NCBI RefSeq assembly: GCF_025822245.1
Contig: NZ_JACKTL010000033.1
Location: 484,435-548,434, forward strand
Length of the DNA: 64,000 nucleotides
Direction of reading: 5' to 3'
DNA from: Mycolicibacterium hodleri
GTDB lineage: Bacteria > Actinomycetota > Actinomycetes > Mycobacteriales > Mycobacteriaceae
Shown here: positions 56,147-64,000 of the stretch, piece by piece
Numbering within the stretch: position 1 is the first letter of the stretch
Layout of the letters: each line of letters begins with the position of its first letter
Program-made: the position numbers and the translations under genes
Notes under the pieces: model-generated
What the model was told of the DNA's origin: nothing
Databases searched by the model: none
Seen by the model: the letters and a program-made list of their open reading frames with translations, nothing else

Positions 56147-57457
56147 TCATGGCGTGAGCGTGGTGCGGAGCGGTTCGGGCAGCAGATCACCGTGCGCGAC
56201 GGTCAAGTCGTCGCACAGCCTCCAGATTTCGTCCACGGTCAGCGTGGCCGCGGTGTTCGGGTCGACCATGGCGGCGGCGCGCACCAACCGAGGATCGCCG
56301 TCGACGGCGGCCCGGACCGCGAGTTCGACCGGACCCAGGAAGTTGCGGTTGAGCGCGGCGCACTGCGGCGGCAGGTCGCCCACCCGCGTCGGGTGCGCAC
56401 CGAGGGCGTCCAGCAGGGTGGGCACCTCCACGGCCAGCCCGTCGGGCAGGTTGGTGATCAGGCCGTCGTTGGCGACGTTGGCGGAGATGACCCGCGGCTG
56501 GCCCGTCTCGAAGGAGTGGATCACCTGGGGCGCGTACTCCGTCGACTCGGTGTCGATCCCCAACGTCGACCCGGCGGCCAATTCGGAACGCACCCTGGCA
56601 TATTCGGCCAAGTTGGCCTCACTGATGCGGACATAGGCGCCGACGTCGAGGCGAAGCCGGTCGACTTCCTCGGGGTGGCGCAGGTACCACGGGACGTACT
56701 CGCTGGAGTGCTCGCTGGTCTCGGTGGGGTAGTAGCCGAGCCTGCGGTACATGTCCACCCGAACCCGCCTGCGCAGCTCGGGGTCGGTGGCGATGCGTTG
56801 GTCCAGAAGGGGATACAGGCTCTGGCCGCCGCGTTCCCAGCGCAGCACCCACGCCTGGTGGTTCACGCCGGCCGACCAGTACGACACCTCGTCGAACGGC
56901 ACGTCGACGAGCTCGCACAGCCCGACCATCGTCCAGTACACGGAGTGGCACAACCCCAGCACCTTCAGCTTGGGGGCAACCTGACGCAGGTAGGTCACGT
57001 TCATCGCCATGGGGTTGGTGTAGTTCAGCAGCCACGCGTCGGGGCACACCTCCAGCATGTCCTCGGCGATGCCCGCCAGCACGGGGAAGGTCCGCAGTCC
57101 GCGGAAGATGCCGCCGATGCCGATGGTGTCGCCGATGGTCTGATGCAGGGCGTACTTCTCGGGAATGTCGAAGTCCCGCACGGTCGCGTCGTGCATGCCG
57201 ACCTGGATCACGTTGATCACGTAGTCGGCACCGGCCAGTGCCCGGCGACGGTCGGCGACGGCCACCACCTCCGGATGCGCGCCCGCGGCTTCGGCGGTCG
57301 CGTTGGCGATGGCCTCGGCGGTCCGGAGGCGCTCGTCGTCGATGTCGTGCAGCACCACCCGGACCGAACCGAGTTCGGGGAACGAGAACACGTCGCCGAG
57401 GAGTTCGCGGGTGAACTCGACGCTGCCTGCGCCGATGATGACGATGGTGGGCTTCAT
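56147..57457 (-). CDS. GH4 family NAD/Mn-dependent glycosidase, alpha-galactosidase type
   Basis: 436 residues from ATG 57457. The N-terminal NAD motif is GAGSVEF (9-15). Metal site motif Cys170-His171-Ser-Val; in GH4 the CHSV form is associated with alpha-galactosidases of the MelA type (from memory). Second metal ligand His200 in GVNHQAW; NYTNPM at 145-150. It cleaves by a redox-elimination mechanism using NAD and acts in the cytosol after uptake. The start overlaps the DMT transporter stop (ATGA). Confidence 0.87.
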   Translation of the reverse strand: MKPTIVIIGAGSVEFTRELLGDVFSFPELGSVRVVLHDIDDERLRTAEAIANATAEAAGAHPEVVAVADRRRALAGADYVINVIQVGMHDATVRDFDIPEKYALHQTIGDTIGIGGIFRGLRTFPVLAGIAEDMLEVCPDAWLLNYTNPMAMNVTYLRQVAPKLKVLGLCHSVYWTMVGLCELVDVPFDEVSYWSAGVNHQAWVLRWERGGQSLYPLLDQRIATDPELRRRVRVDMYRRLGYYPTETSEHSSEYVPWYLRHPEEVDRLRLDVGAYVRISEANLAEYARVRSELAAGSTLGIDTESTEYAPQVIHSFETGQPRVISANVANDGLITNLPDGLAVEVPTLLDALGAHPTRVGDLPPQCAALNRNFLGPVELAVRAAVDGDPRLVRAAAMVDPNTAATLTVDEIWRLCDDLTVAHGDLLPEPLRTTLTP

Positions 57458-58401
57458 CGGTGATCCCTGGCGACCGAAGGCTCCAGGACGGCCGCCGTGG
57501 GAGCTTCGCCACGTCGTTCGTCGGCGTAGACCATCAACGTCGAACCCACCAGCGCCAGAACGATTCCGATCGCGCCGTACGGAGTCGGCAAGGTCTGGTA
57601 GGCGACCAGCGAGATGATGACGGTGAGCGCGGGGGCGAGCGCGTTCGTGGTGGGGGCGACGATGGAGGCCTTGCCACGAGCGAGGGCCATCAAGAGGAAG
57701 AGTGCACCGATGGCGTTGAGCACCTGGGTGCCTGCTGTCAACGCGGGTGCCTGCCAGGGGAAGTCGGTGGGGATCCCGCCGAGGGAGAACAGGGCGACCG
57801 GGATCAGGAGCAGACCGCTGATGGTCATCCAGCCGAACGTGGTGGCCTCGTTGACGCCGATCGTCGCGGTCTTGCGCATGAAGTACGCCTGCACGCCCCA
57901 CGCCACGCAGATCACGATGGCCAGCAGCAGCCACGGCCCCGACGAACCCTCGGAGTCACCGCCGGTGATGGTGAACAGCACGATGGCCGCCAGCGCCATC
58001 ACCAGACCGACGACGGCGAGCGGCGCGATGCGCTCGCGGAGGAGCACCATCGCCATTACGACGGTGATGGCCGGGGAGATCGAGATGATCGGGAAGATGA
58101 GGTAGGCGGGGCCCATGGTCAGCGCTTGGAAGAGCGCGAGCTGGCCGCCCGCGCCGGTGAGCCCGATCAGCAAGCCGTAGATCGTGGCGGCGGGGCGTTT
58201 GTCCCACCGTTGGCCGCGCAGGATGACGGCCGCCGGGATGATCATGGTCAACGCCCAGATGCTGTAGATCATCTCGTCGGGATAGCCGTACTTGGTCGCG
58301 GGCAGAGCGGAGAATGCCCCCCACACGCCCCAGAACAGGACGAGGAGTGTCGCGTAGAAGATCCAGCTACGGGTGTGCCCGGTATTCGGGTTCGTGGTCA
58401 T
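57454..58401 (-). CDS. EamA/DMT-family transporter
   Basis: 315 residues, about ten transmembrane helices in two EamA repeats. Such carriers move metabolites or sugars. It is set inside the sugar operon with 4-bp overlaps on both sides, between the kinase and GH4 genes, so it is probably a second sugar or product transporter (GlcU/RhaT-like idea), which is unusual beside an ABC importer. Confidence 0.82.
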   Translation of the reverse strand: MTTNPNTGHTRSWIFYATLLVLFWGVWGAFSALPATKYGYPDEMIYSIWALTMIIPAAVILRGQRWDKRPAATIYGLLIGLTGAGGQLALFQALTMGPAYLIFPIISISPAITVVMAMVLLRERIAPLAVVGLVMALAAIVLFTITGGDSEGSSGPWLLLAIVICVAWGVQAYFMRKTATIGVNEATTFGWMTISGLLLIPVALFSLGGIPTDFPWQAPALTAGTQVLNAIGALFLLMALARGKASIVAPTTNALAPALTVIISLVAYQTLPTPYGAIGIVLALVGSTLMVYADERRGEAPTAAVLEPSVARDHR

Positions 58402-59393
58402 GGCGTTCTCACTTCGTCGAAGGTCGTTGCGTTGACGGACAATTGGCGTACCGCGTCGCTGCTCAGCGGCTCGCCCCGATGTTTGGCGGCGTACAGCGCG
58501 GCGCCGAGTGCGGGATCGAGCAGCGGACGCCGCAGGTCGTAGTTGGCGGGCTGACCCTCCAGCGCTGTCACGAAGAGCGCGCGGAAGCCGTCGTCGGAGA
58601 ACATTCCGCCGGAGTACGACACCGGCACGGTCTCCCCGTCGGCGAAGCCGACCAACGTACGGGTGGTGTCGATCAACGTGACGAGCTCGTCCACGGCGGC
58701 GACGAGGATCTTCGCCGCCACCGGATCGTCCTCGCGGGCGGCCTGGCAGACCGTCGTGGCGAGCGCGGCGATGGAGGTGCGGTTGCCACCCCAGGTGTCG
58801 ATCACCAGGCTGACGAGGTCGAGGTCACCGGCGAGCGCCAGCCGATCCGTGAGGAGGGCGTAGAGCGGGCCACGGCTCGACCGGCCGTCACTCATTCGGC
58901 TGAAGGCGTTCAATCCCTGTGTGGCAACCCAATACGCCGATCCCTCGTCGCCGAACAACTCACCCCAGCCGCCGACCCGGTGGCCCGTGCCCTGGCGCTC
59001 CCCGTAGGTCATGGAACCCGTGCCGCTGATGACGTTGATGCCGTCTTCGCCGGCCAACGACCCAGCCCACCCGCAGACCATGTCGTTGTCGCAGCTGTAC
59101 CGGTCGTGGCCGAGGACCTTGCCGGGCACCGCGTCGAGCTTCTCGACGTCGGCGCTGGCCTCGCCGTAGCCAGGGAGGCCGAAGAAGGCCGCCGTGATGT
59201 CCGACGACTCGATGCCCGCTTGCGCGCAGACATCCGTGACACCCTGTGCCAGAGCGCTTTCCACCACGTCGAAGTTGGAGTTGAAGTAGTAGGACGGCGG
59301 CGCGGTGGCGCGCGCCAGAATCGTGCCGTCGGAGGCGATGAGGGCGAAGGCGGTCTTGGACCCTCCGCCGTCGACGCCGAGATAGTTAGGCAT
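58398..59393 (-). CDS. BadF/BadG-type hexosamine kinase (N-acetylglucosamine kinase-like)
   Basis: 331 residues, ASKHA fold: phosphate-1 loop GVDGGGSKTAFAL, a DND in YSCDNDMVCGWAG, phosphate-2 ISGTGSMTYG and VGGWGELFGDEGSAYW, the pattern of GlcNAc kinases. Here it likely phosphorylates galactosamine or N-acetylgalactosamine (or glucosamine) for the downstream SIS enzyme. Overlaps its neighbours by 4-8 bp. Confidence 0.85.
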   Translation of the reverse strand: MPNYLGVDGGGSKTAFALIASDGTILARATAPPSYYFNSNFDVVESALAQGVTDVCAQAGIESSDITAAFFGLPGYGEASADVEKLDAVPGKVLGHDRYSCDNDMVCGWAGSLAGEDGINVISGTGSMTYGERQGTGHRVGGWGELFGDEGSAYWVATQGLNAFSRMSDGRSSRGPLYALLTDRLALAGDLDLVSLVIDTWGGNRTSIAALATTVCQAAREDDPVAAKILVAAVDELVTLIDTTRTLVGFADGETVPVSYSGGMFSDDGFRALFVTALEGQPANYDLRRPLLDPALGAALYAAKHRGEPLSSDAVRQLSVNATTFDEVRTP

Positions 59394-60522
59394 GGGTGGC
59401 GCCGCCCGTCATCGGATGGATGGTCACGCCCTTGACGACGCGGCTGACCTCGCCGGACGGGAACGGGTTGTCCGGCGTCTTGCGGTACTCCAGGGAGGTG
59501 AACAGCGCGACATACTGAGCGAACACCAGATAGGGCAGCGCGACGAGCGCGTCGTCCAGGCCGCCGAGGCCCGGAAGCACCAGGGACGGGCCAAGTTCGG
59601 CCGGAATGGGCTCGGTGCTGAGCACGGTGACGGCGTCTTGGCCGAGCTGGTTGCGGATTTCGGCGACGATGTCGAGGTCGTAGAGCCGCGTGTGCGGATC
59701 GGTCGAGACGTAGACCACGACGAGTGTGTCGGCGTCCAACACCGACTTCGGTCCATGGCGGAACCCCAGCGGCGAGTCGAAGTAGGTCACCACCTCGCCG
59801 GCCGTCAGCTCCAGCAATTTGAGGGCCGACTCGCGGGCCAGGCCCTCGAGGGGTCCGCTGCCGAGGTAGACGAACCGCTGCTTCTTGGTCTGGGCCAGTG
59901 CCCGGACGTCGCCTTGCTGGTCGACCACGTGCTGGGCCGCCGCGGCGAGGGCCTCGACGTCACCGGGAGTGGCAGGTCCGAGCATCAGCAAGCAGGACAA
60001 CAACATCGAGGTCAGGCTCGACGTCATCGCAAAGCCGACGTCGTTGGTGCGTTCCGGCATGTAGACGACCAGCGAGTTCGCCCGGCCGACGTGCTCGCGT
60101 CCCAGCTTGCCGTCGCGGTCGCAGGTGAGCACGAGATGCCAGACCTCGTCGACCAATTCGTCGGCCAACGCGGTGGTCGCCAGGCTCTCGGGGCTGTTGC
60201 CCGAGCGGCCGAACGACACCATCAGGGTGGGGGTGTGGCGTTCCAGGAAGTCGAGGGGCCCCGCGACGATGTCGGTCGTCGGGATGGCCTCGACGCGGCG
60301 ACCCAGGTGGCGGCGCAGGGCTGGGGCGGCGATCTCGCCGGCGAACGCCGAACTGCCGGCCCCGGTCAGGATGATGCGCAGATCTGGCCGGGCGACGAGC
60401 TCGGCGAGGAACGCGGCGGCGTCCTCGTCGGTGCGCCCGGCAACCTCGCGCCAGGCGTCGGGCTGCTGCCCGATCTCGAGAATGGTTGCGCCGCCGTCTT
60501 CTTGGGCGGGAATCGTGGTCAT
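59386..60522 (-). CDS. SIS-domain sugar-phosphate isomerase/deaminase (AgaS-like)
   Basis: 378 residues from ATG 60522 with two SIS domains. Sugar-phosphate binding motifs ILTGAGSSAFAGE and LMVSFGRSGNSPES (first), YLGSGPLEGLARESALKLLELTAGEVVTYFDSPLGFRHGPKS (second). This is the type of AgaS, which converts galactosamine-6-phosphate to tagatose-6-phosphate and ammonia. ATGA overlap with the gatZ-type gene supports the start and a shared pathway. Confidence 0.87.
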   Translation of the reverse strand: MTTIPAQEDGGATILEIGQQPDAWREVAGRTDEDAAAFLAELVARPDLRIILTGAGSSAFAGEIAAPALRRHLGRRVEAIPTTDIVAGPLDFLERHTPTLMVSFGRSGNSPESLATTALADELVDEVWHLVLTCDRDGKLGREHVGRANSLVVYMPERTNDVGFAMTSSLTSMLLSCLLMLGPATPGDVEALAAAAQHVVDQQGDVRALAQTKKQRFVYLGSGPLEGLARESALKLLELTAGEVVTYFDSPLGFRHGPKSVLDADTLVVVYVSTDPHTRLYDLDIVAEIRNQLGQDAVTVLSTEPIPAELGPSLVLPGLGGLDDALVALPYLVFAQYVALFTSLEYRKTPDNPFPSGEVSRVVKGVTIHPMTGGATHA

Positions 60523-61829
60523 TGGGCTGCTCCAGGGGTCATGCACGCGCGTGCGTACGGTCGGATGGCGTCGCGGATCCGGTCGATCACGAGAGCCTGC
60601 GGGATGGGTTCGAGTTGGCCGGCCCGAATGCGCTCGTACTGACCGGGCAGGAATTGGCTGATCAAGGGCAAGGGGATTCCCGTGCGGTCCAGGTTCTCCA
60701 GCAGGGTGCGCCGGGCCGCGTCGACCTCGGGGTCTGCCCAGTAGTAACGCAGGCGATCGCTGTAGCTGTACCGACGGGCCGTCCGCTGCGCACGTGGCTC
60801 ACCCTCGTAGTAGCCCTCCCAATACCTGGGTTCGGCCAGCATGCGGCGCTCGACGACCTCGACCAGGTTCGACCGTGAGGTGCGCGGCACCAGCTCCGCC
60901 TCGATCATCGCCAGGGCGAACAACGCCTCCCGCATCGCGAACGTCAGGCCCGGCCCGACCTTGAGGATCGCCCAGTGGTCCTCGACGAGTTCCCGAAGCT
61001 GTTCGGGGCGTTGGTAATCGGTGGAGTGAGCCTCGAAGACGAGGTTGGCCTCGGTGTCGAGGACAGTGCGCAGTTCCGCGGTCGCCTCGCGTTGGTAGTC
61101 CAACACGTTGACGTGGTCGAACTCGACGCCGGGTTGCACCACCAGCGCGACGACACGGGGCCAGACGTCGTCGAGGCCGACCTCGGCGAACGCCGAGCGG
61201 TGGGCGTCGACGGTGCGTCGTGCCCGGTCGGCGGGTGTCGGGGTGAGGTGGTCGAGTGTCTCGTGCGCGCCGCCGGGGACGGGTACCTCGGTGCCGATGA
61301 CGTACACCGGCCCCGATGACCCGATGCGGTGCGCGGTGTCCTCGGCGATGCGCATCAGTCGTGCCGACCGGCTGGCGACGACCTCGTCGGCGAGCACGTC
61401 GGGATCGTCTGCGCACGACATGCTGCAGTCCAGGTGAATCTTGGTGTAACCCGCCTCGACGTAGGCGGCGATCAGGACGTCGGCCTTCTCCATTGCGGCA
61501 GAGGAGGATTCGCGTTGCCAGCGGTTGGGTCCAAGGTGGTCGCCGCCGAGGACGACGCGATCCCTGGCGAAGCCCTGGTCGTCGGCGACGCGCAGCACCA
61601 GGTCGCGGAACTCGGCGGGGCGCAGCCCCGTGTAGCCGCCGTACTGGTCGACCTGGTTCGACGTGGCCTCGATGAGCACGTAGCCGTCGTCGGCGGCAGC
61701 CTGCACCATGGCGGCCTCCACCACGGTGGGGTGAGCCGAGCAGACGGAGTAGACGCCGACCGGGCGGCCGGCCTTGTGCTGGGCGACGGTCTCGGCCAGC
61801 CAGTCGACGCGGCGCAGGGTGTCGGTCAT
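60519..61829 (-). CDS. Tagatose-bisphosphate aldolase non-catalytic subunit (GatZ/KbaZ-like)
   Basis: 436 residues from ATG 61829. Family pattern VGVYSVCSAHPTVVEAAM, EATSNQVDQYGGYTG, LGGDHLGPNRWQ, and KVGPGLTFAMREALFAL. GatZ/KbaZ proteins are needed for full activity and stability of the class II aldolase. Overlaps the aldolase gene by 4 bp (ATGA). The gene symbol depends on whether galactitol or galactosamine is used, so none is given. Confidence 0.9.
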   Translation of the reverse strand: MTDTLRRVDWLAETVAQHKAGRPVGVYSVCSAHPTVVEAAMVQAAADDGYVLIEATSNQVDQYGGYTGLRPAEFRDLVLRVADDQGFARDRVVLGGDHLGPNRWQRESSSAAMEKADVLIAAYVEAGYTKIHLDCSMSCADDPDVLADEVVASRSARLMRIAEDTAHRIGSSGPVYVIGTEVPVPGGAHETLDHLTPTPADRARRTVDAHRSAFAEVGLDDVWPRVVALVVQPGVEFDHVNVLDYQREATAELRTVLDTEANLVFEAHSTDYQRPEQLRELVEDHWAILKVGPGLTFAMREALFALAMIEAELVPRTSRSNLVEVVERRMLAEPRYWEGYYEGEPRAQRTARRYSYSDRLRYYWADPEVDAARRTLLENLDRTGIPLPLISQFLPGQYERIRAGQLEPIPQALVIDRIRDAIRPYARACMTPGAAQ

Positions 61830-62701
61830 CGGGTGCCACCGTTCGCCACGGGCCGCCGCGTCACGGCATGGCAGAGTTCGGCGACCGTGTCGGCGATTGC
61901 CGCGCGCCCGTCGGCCAGCGCTCGGCGCGGGTCGTTCGCCGTGGGATTCGCCGTGAGTGACTCGCGCAGCGCCCCGGTGTAGGCGAGGTTCAGCGCGGTT
62001 CCGACGTTCACCTTGCGGATGCCGGCATCGGTGGCCAGGCGGAGCTGGTCGTCGGACACCCCGGAGGAGCCGTGCAGTACGAGGGGCACCGAGACCGCCG
62101 CGGCGAGCCGGCGGATCAGCTCGACGTCGAGTTCGGCGTCGCGGGTGGTCATCGCGTGCGAGCTGCCGACCGCGACGGCGAGACCGTCGACCCCGGTGGC
62201 CTCGGCGAAGGCCGCCGCCTCCGCGGGGTCGGTGCGGACCCCGAAGTCGTGCGCGCCGCCCTTGCCGCCGACCGCGCCCAATTCGGCCTCGACCCACAGA
62301 CCGGCGCGGTGACCGTGCTCGGCGAAGGCGTGTGTCCGTTCGACGTTGTCGCCGTAGGACAGGTGCGCGGCGTCGACCATGATCGAGGTGACGCCGAGAG
62401 CGGCCGCGGAATCGATGGCCTCGGCGATCAATGCGACGTCCTGGAAGTGGTCGAGGTGGATCGCCAACGGGGCGGTCGACTGCGCGGCGATGCGGGCACA
62501 CGCCGACACCAAGGGGGCCATGCGACCGCCGTGGAACCGGACGGTGTTCTCGCTGACCTGCAGCAAGGCGGGTACACCGGCCCGTTCGACGCCTGTGGCG
62601 ATGCCCTCGGCGTGCTCGACGGTGACGACGTTGAACGCCAGGACGGCGGTCCCGGCGGTGGTGGCCGAGGCGACGAGGTCGGCGGTGGCGGCCAGGCTCA
62701 C
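61826..62701 (-). CDS. Class II tagatose/fructose-bisphosphate aldolase (GatY/KbaY-like)
   Basis: 291 residues from GTG 62701. Zinc aldolase: Asp84-His85 in IHLDHFQD, His182 in VGSSHAM, His210 in LHGSSG, and the NVGT phosphate-binding stretch (RKVNVGTAL). Cleaves tagatose-1,6-bisphosphate (or fructose-bisphosphate) to DHAP and glyceraldehyde-3-phosphate. First gene of the catabolic operon, divergent from the DeoR regulator. Confidence 0.9.
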   Translation of the reverse strand: MSLAATADLVASATTAGTAVLAFNVVTVEHAEGIATGVERAGVPALLQVSENTVRFHGGRMAPLVSACARIAAQSTAPLAIHLDHFQDVALIAEAIDSAAALGVTSIMVDAAHLSYGDNVERTHAFAEHGHRAGLWVEAELGAVGGKGGAHDFGVRTDPAEAAAFAEATGVDGLAVAVGSSHAMTTRDAELDVELIRRLAAAVSVPLVLHGSSGVSDDQLRLATDAGIRKVNVGTALNLAYTGALRESLTANPTANDPRRALADGRAAIADTVAELCHAVTRRPVANGGTR

Positions 62702-62785
62702 TGGCTCACTCGCTGATGGGGGTGTGACGTGCGGAACATCTACCGATCATGGGAAGCTCGCTCAAAGCGCGCAATACAAGCGGGC

Positions 62786-62806
62786 AAAACGATCAGGAAA
62801 ACTGAT
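62786..62806. promoter_or_regulatory. Candidate DeoR operator
   Basis: ATCAG-GAAAA-CTGAT (62792-62806) is a perfect 5-bp inverted repeat, and AAAAC recurs at 62786 and 62798 with 12-bp spacing. It lies in the 137-bp gap between the aldolase operon and the deoR gene. Repeated A-rich direct units are usual for DeoR/GlpR regulators. Confidence 0.5.
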
Positions 62807-62838
62807 TGTGCGCGTCCTGCCCGGAGGAGTGTTCAGCG

Positions 62839-63627
62839 ATGTCGATCAAGCGCACTGACCGGATGCGCGAAGTGTTGTCCCTCCTGCGGGATCGCGGCGA
62901 GGTGGCGTCACAGGTGCTGTGCAGCGAGCTGAAGGTGTCGGTGGCGACGCTGCGTCGCGACCTCAACGAGCTCGAGGAGCAGGGGTTGCTCGTCCGGACC
63001 CATGGTGGCGCGCGGGCCCTCGACCCGAGCGGCAGCGAGATCCCGGTGCGGCTGCGCGACCATCGGATGGTCGCCATCAAGCGACGGATCGCCCATCGCG
63101 CCGCCGCGCTGGTGCCGGCGGGCCCGCAGGCCGTCGCGCTCACCGGCGGCATCACGACGGGGGAGGTGGCCAGGTCGCTCAAGGGTCGCCCGAACATGAC
63201 CATCGTCACCAACTCGCTGACGATCGCCGCCGACTGTGCCGTCGACGCGCACATGAAGGTGATCGCCACCGGCGGGTTGGTGCGGGCGAATACCCTTGAG
63301 GCCGTTGGCCCGATGTCCGAACACGCGTTCCAGGTGATCACCGTCGGCACCGCCGTTCTCGGCGCCGACGGCATGTCCGCCGAGATTGGCGCGACCACCT
63401 ACGACGAGGCCGAGGCGCGCACCGCGATCGCGATGGCCGCGAACGCGCAACGCGTCGTCGTCGCCGTCGACGGATCCAAGATCGGGAAGGTGACGCTGGC
63501 GAAGATGGTGCCGCTGAGCGACATTCATCATCTGGTCACCGACTCGACCGCGAATCCCCAACAGCTGGAACGCATTGCGGCCGCGGGCGTGCACGTCCAC
63601 GTCGTCGCGATCGACGACGACGCGTGA
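62839..63627 (+). CDS. DeoR/GlpR-family transcriptional regulator
   Basis: 262 residues from ATG 62839 (GGAGGAG upstream). N-terminal DeoR winged helix: RMREVLSLLRDRGEVASQVLCSELKVSVATLRRDLNELEEQGLLVRTHGGAR, then the sugar-phosphate-sensing domain (ITTGEVARSL, VTNSLTIAADC, DGSKIGKVT). Divergent from the tagatose-type operon, which it probably represses until a sugar phosphate accumulates. Confidence 0.92.
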   Translation: MSIKRTDRMREVLSLLRDRGEVASQVLCSELKVSVATLRRDLNELEEQGLLVRTHGGARALDPSGSEIPVRLRDHRMVAIKRRIAHRAAALVPAGPQAVALTGGITTGEVARSLKGRPNMTIVTNSLTIAADCAVDAHMKVIATGGLVRANTLEAVGPMSEHAFQVITVGTAVLGADGMSAEIGATTYDEAEARTAIAMAANAQRVVVAVDGSKIGKVTLAKMVPLSDIHHLVTDSTANPQQLERIAAAGVHVHVVAIDDDA

Positions 63628-63636
63628 GGTCACCCC

Positions 63637-64000
63637 TTAGGGCGTCTTGAGCAGTCCCGAGTCGCGGATGGCCTCGGCCAGCGGTTCCAGGACGGCCGGG
63701 TCGTAGGGCGGTGGCAGGTAGATGATCGCCAGGTCGAGACCCTCGGCGCCCAACGCGACGCAATCCTCCACCACGGCTTGGTAGTTGCGGTCCTCGCCGA
63801 GGCGGACGTGCGCCGAGAGGGTGATCTCCTTCGGGTCGCGCCCGATGTCCTTGCAACGGGCCGCGAGCACGTCACGCTTCTGGGCGAATTCCGCCGGCGT
63901 CCCGCCGACGAAGTTCCAGTGGTCGGCGTACTTGGCGGTGAGCGGAAGGGTCCGCTTCTCGCCGCTGCCGCCGATGCAGATCGGGGGATGCGGCTGCTGA
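63637..64000 (-). CDS. LLM-class F420-dependent oxidoreductase (5' partial)
   Basis: The last 121 or so codons of a luciferase-like monooxygenase-fold protein; the gene runs beyond the window end. Visible are PPICIGGSGEKRTLPLTAKYADHWNF (phosphate/F420 binding region of this class) and the closing LAIIYLPPPYDPAVLEPLAEAI. Substrate unknown. It is convergent with the deoR gene, 9 bp between stops. Confidence 0.85.
   Translation of the reverse strand, partial: QQPHPPICIGGSGEKRTLPLTAKYADHWNFVGGTPAEFAQKRDVLAARCKDIGRDPKEITLSAHVRLGEDRNYQAVVEDCVALGAEGLDLAIIYLPPPYDPAVLEPLAEAIRDSGLLKTP

Overview
The window reads as chromosome of a high-GC actinobacterium, most probably a fast-growing Mycolicibacterium/Mycobacterium. 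Evidence: near full-length matches from memory to mycobacterial proteins (GltB, PncA, a Dps of the M. smegmatis type, the Rv1155-like F420-type flavin-fold enzyme); a block matching Mtb Rv0135c-Rv0139 (TetR, CYP138, MsrA, SnoaL-like protein, epimerase-like protein); F420-type enzymes; frequent GTG starts; a mycobacterial-style SOS box and a KstR-type box. No rRNA, tRNA, insertion sequence, phage or CRISPR array was seen. Synteny statements come from memory, not from a search.

Layout. 1-2495: end of an ABC importer (two permeases, one ATPase). 2571-5298: pyrE, a HugZ/DUF2470 protein, a proline-rich secreted protein. 5348-9839: maltokinase-like kinase, secreted clan GH-A hydrolase, GT39-type membrane glycosyltransferase. 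9832-11898: marR-ATPase-permease exporter operon with a clear operator. 11978-14714: acidic DUF5709 protein and glycogen debranching enzyme, separated by a strong hairpin. 14819-19119: pncA behind a tightly coupled four-gene membrane/lipoprotein operon of unknown function. 19217-21993: acyl-CoA dehydrogenase, C39-like protein, a small protein behind an SOS-like box, an FDOR-B enzyme. 22108-25127: GT4-methyltransferase-(alpha/alpha)-barrel triad with its own promoter and operator. 25138-28462: GGDEF protein, DUF2127 protein, methyltransferase, TetR. 28449-33127: the Rv0135c-Rv0139-like block, with msrB added and a KstR-type box. 33137-35074: thiocyanate hydrolase/nitrile hydratase-like operon. 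35260-43176: mixed single genes (SDR, DUF4262, Ski2-like helicase, FAD oxidoreductase, SRPBCC, DUF427, DNA glycosylase, DUF2461). 43278-44666: dps and an aquaporin, with a hairpin between them. 45481-51556: gltBD. 51942-62838: a catabolic locus (sugar ABC importer, GH4, DMT transporter, hexosamine-type kinase, SIS isomerase, KbaZ- and KbaY-like aldolase subunits) facing a DeoR regulator. The window ends inside an F420-dependent LLM oxidoreductase.

How parts work together. The 52-63 kb locus can be read as a route from an alpha-galactoside or galactosaminide to triose phosphates: uptake by the ABC system, cleavage by GH4, phosphorylation, AgaS-type conversion to tagatose-6-phosphate, then aldol cleavage. 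A tagatose-6-phosphate kinase and a deacetylase are not visible here. The least explained units are the 15.4-19.1 kb operon and the 22-25 kb triad; both look like coherent, co-translated systems without an assigned role.
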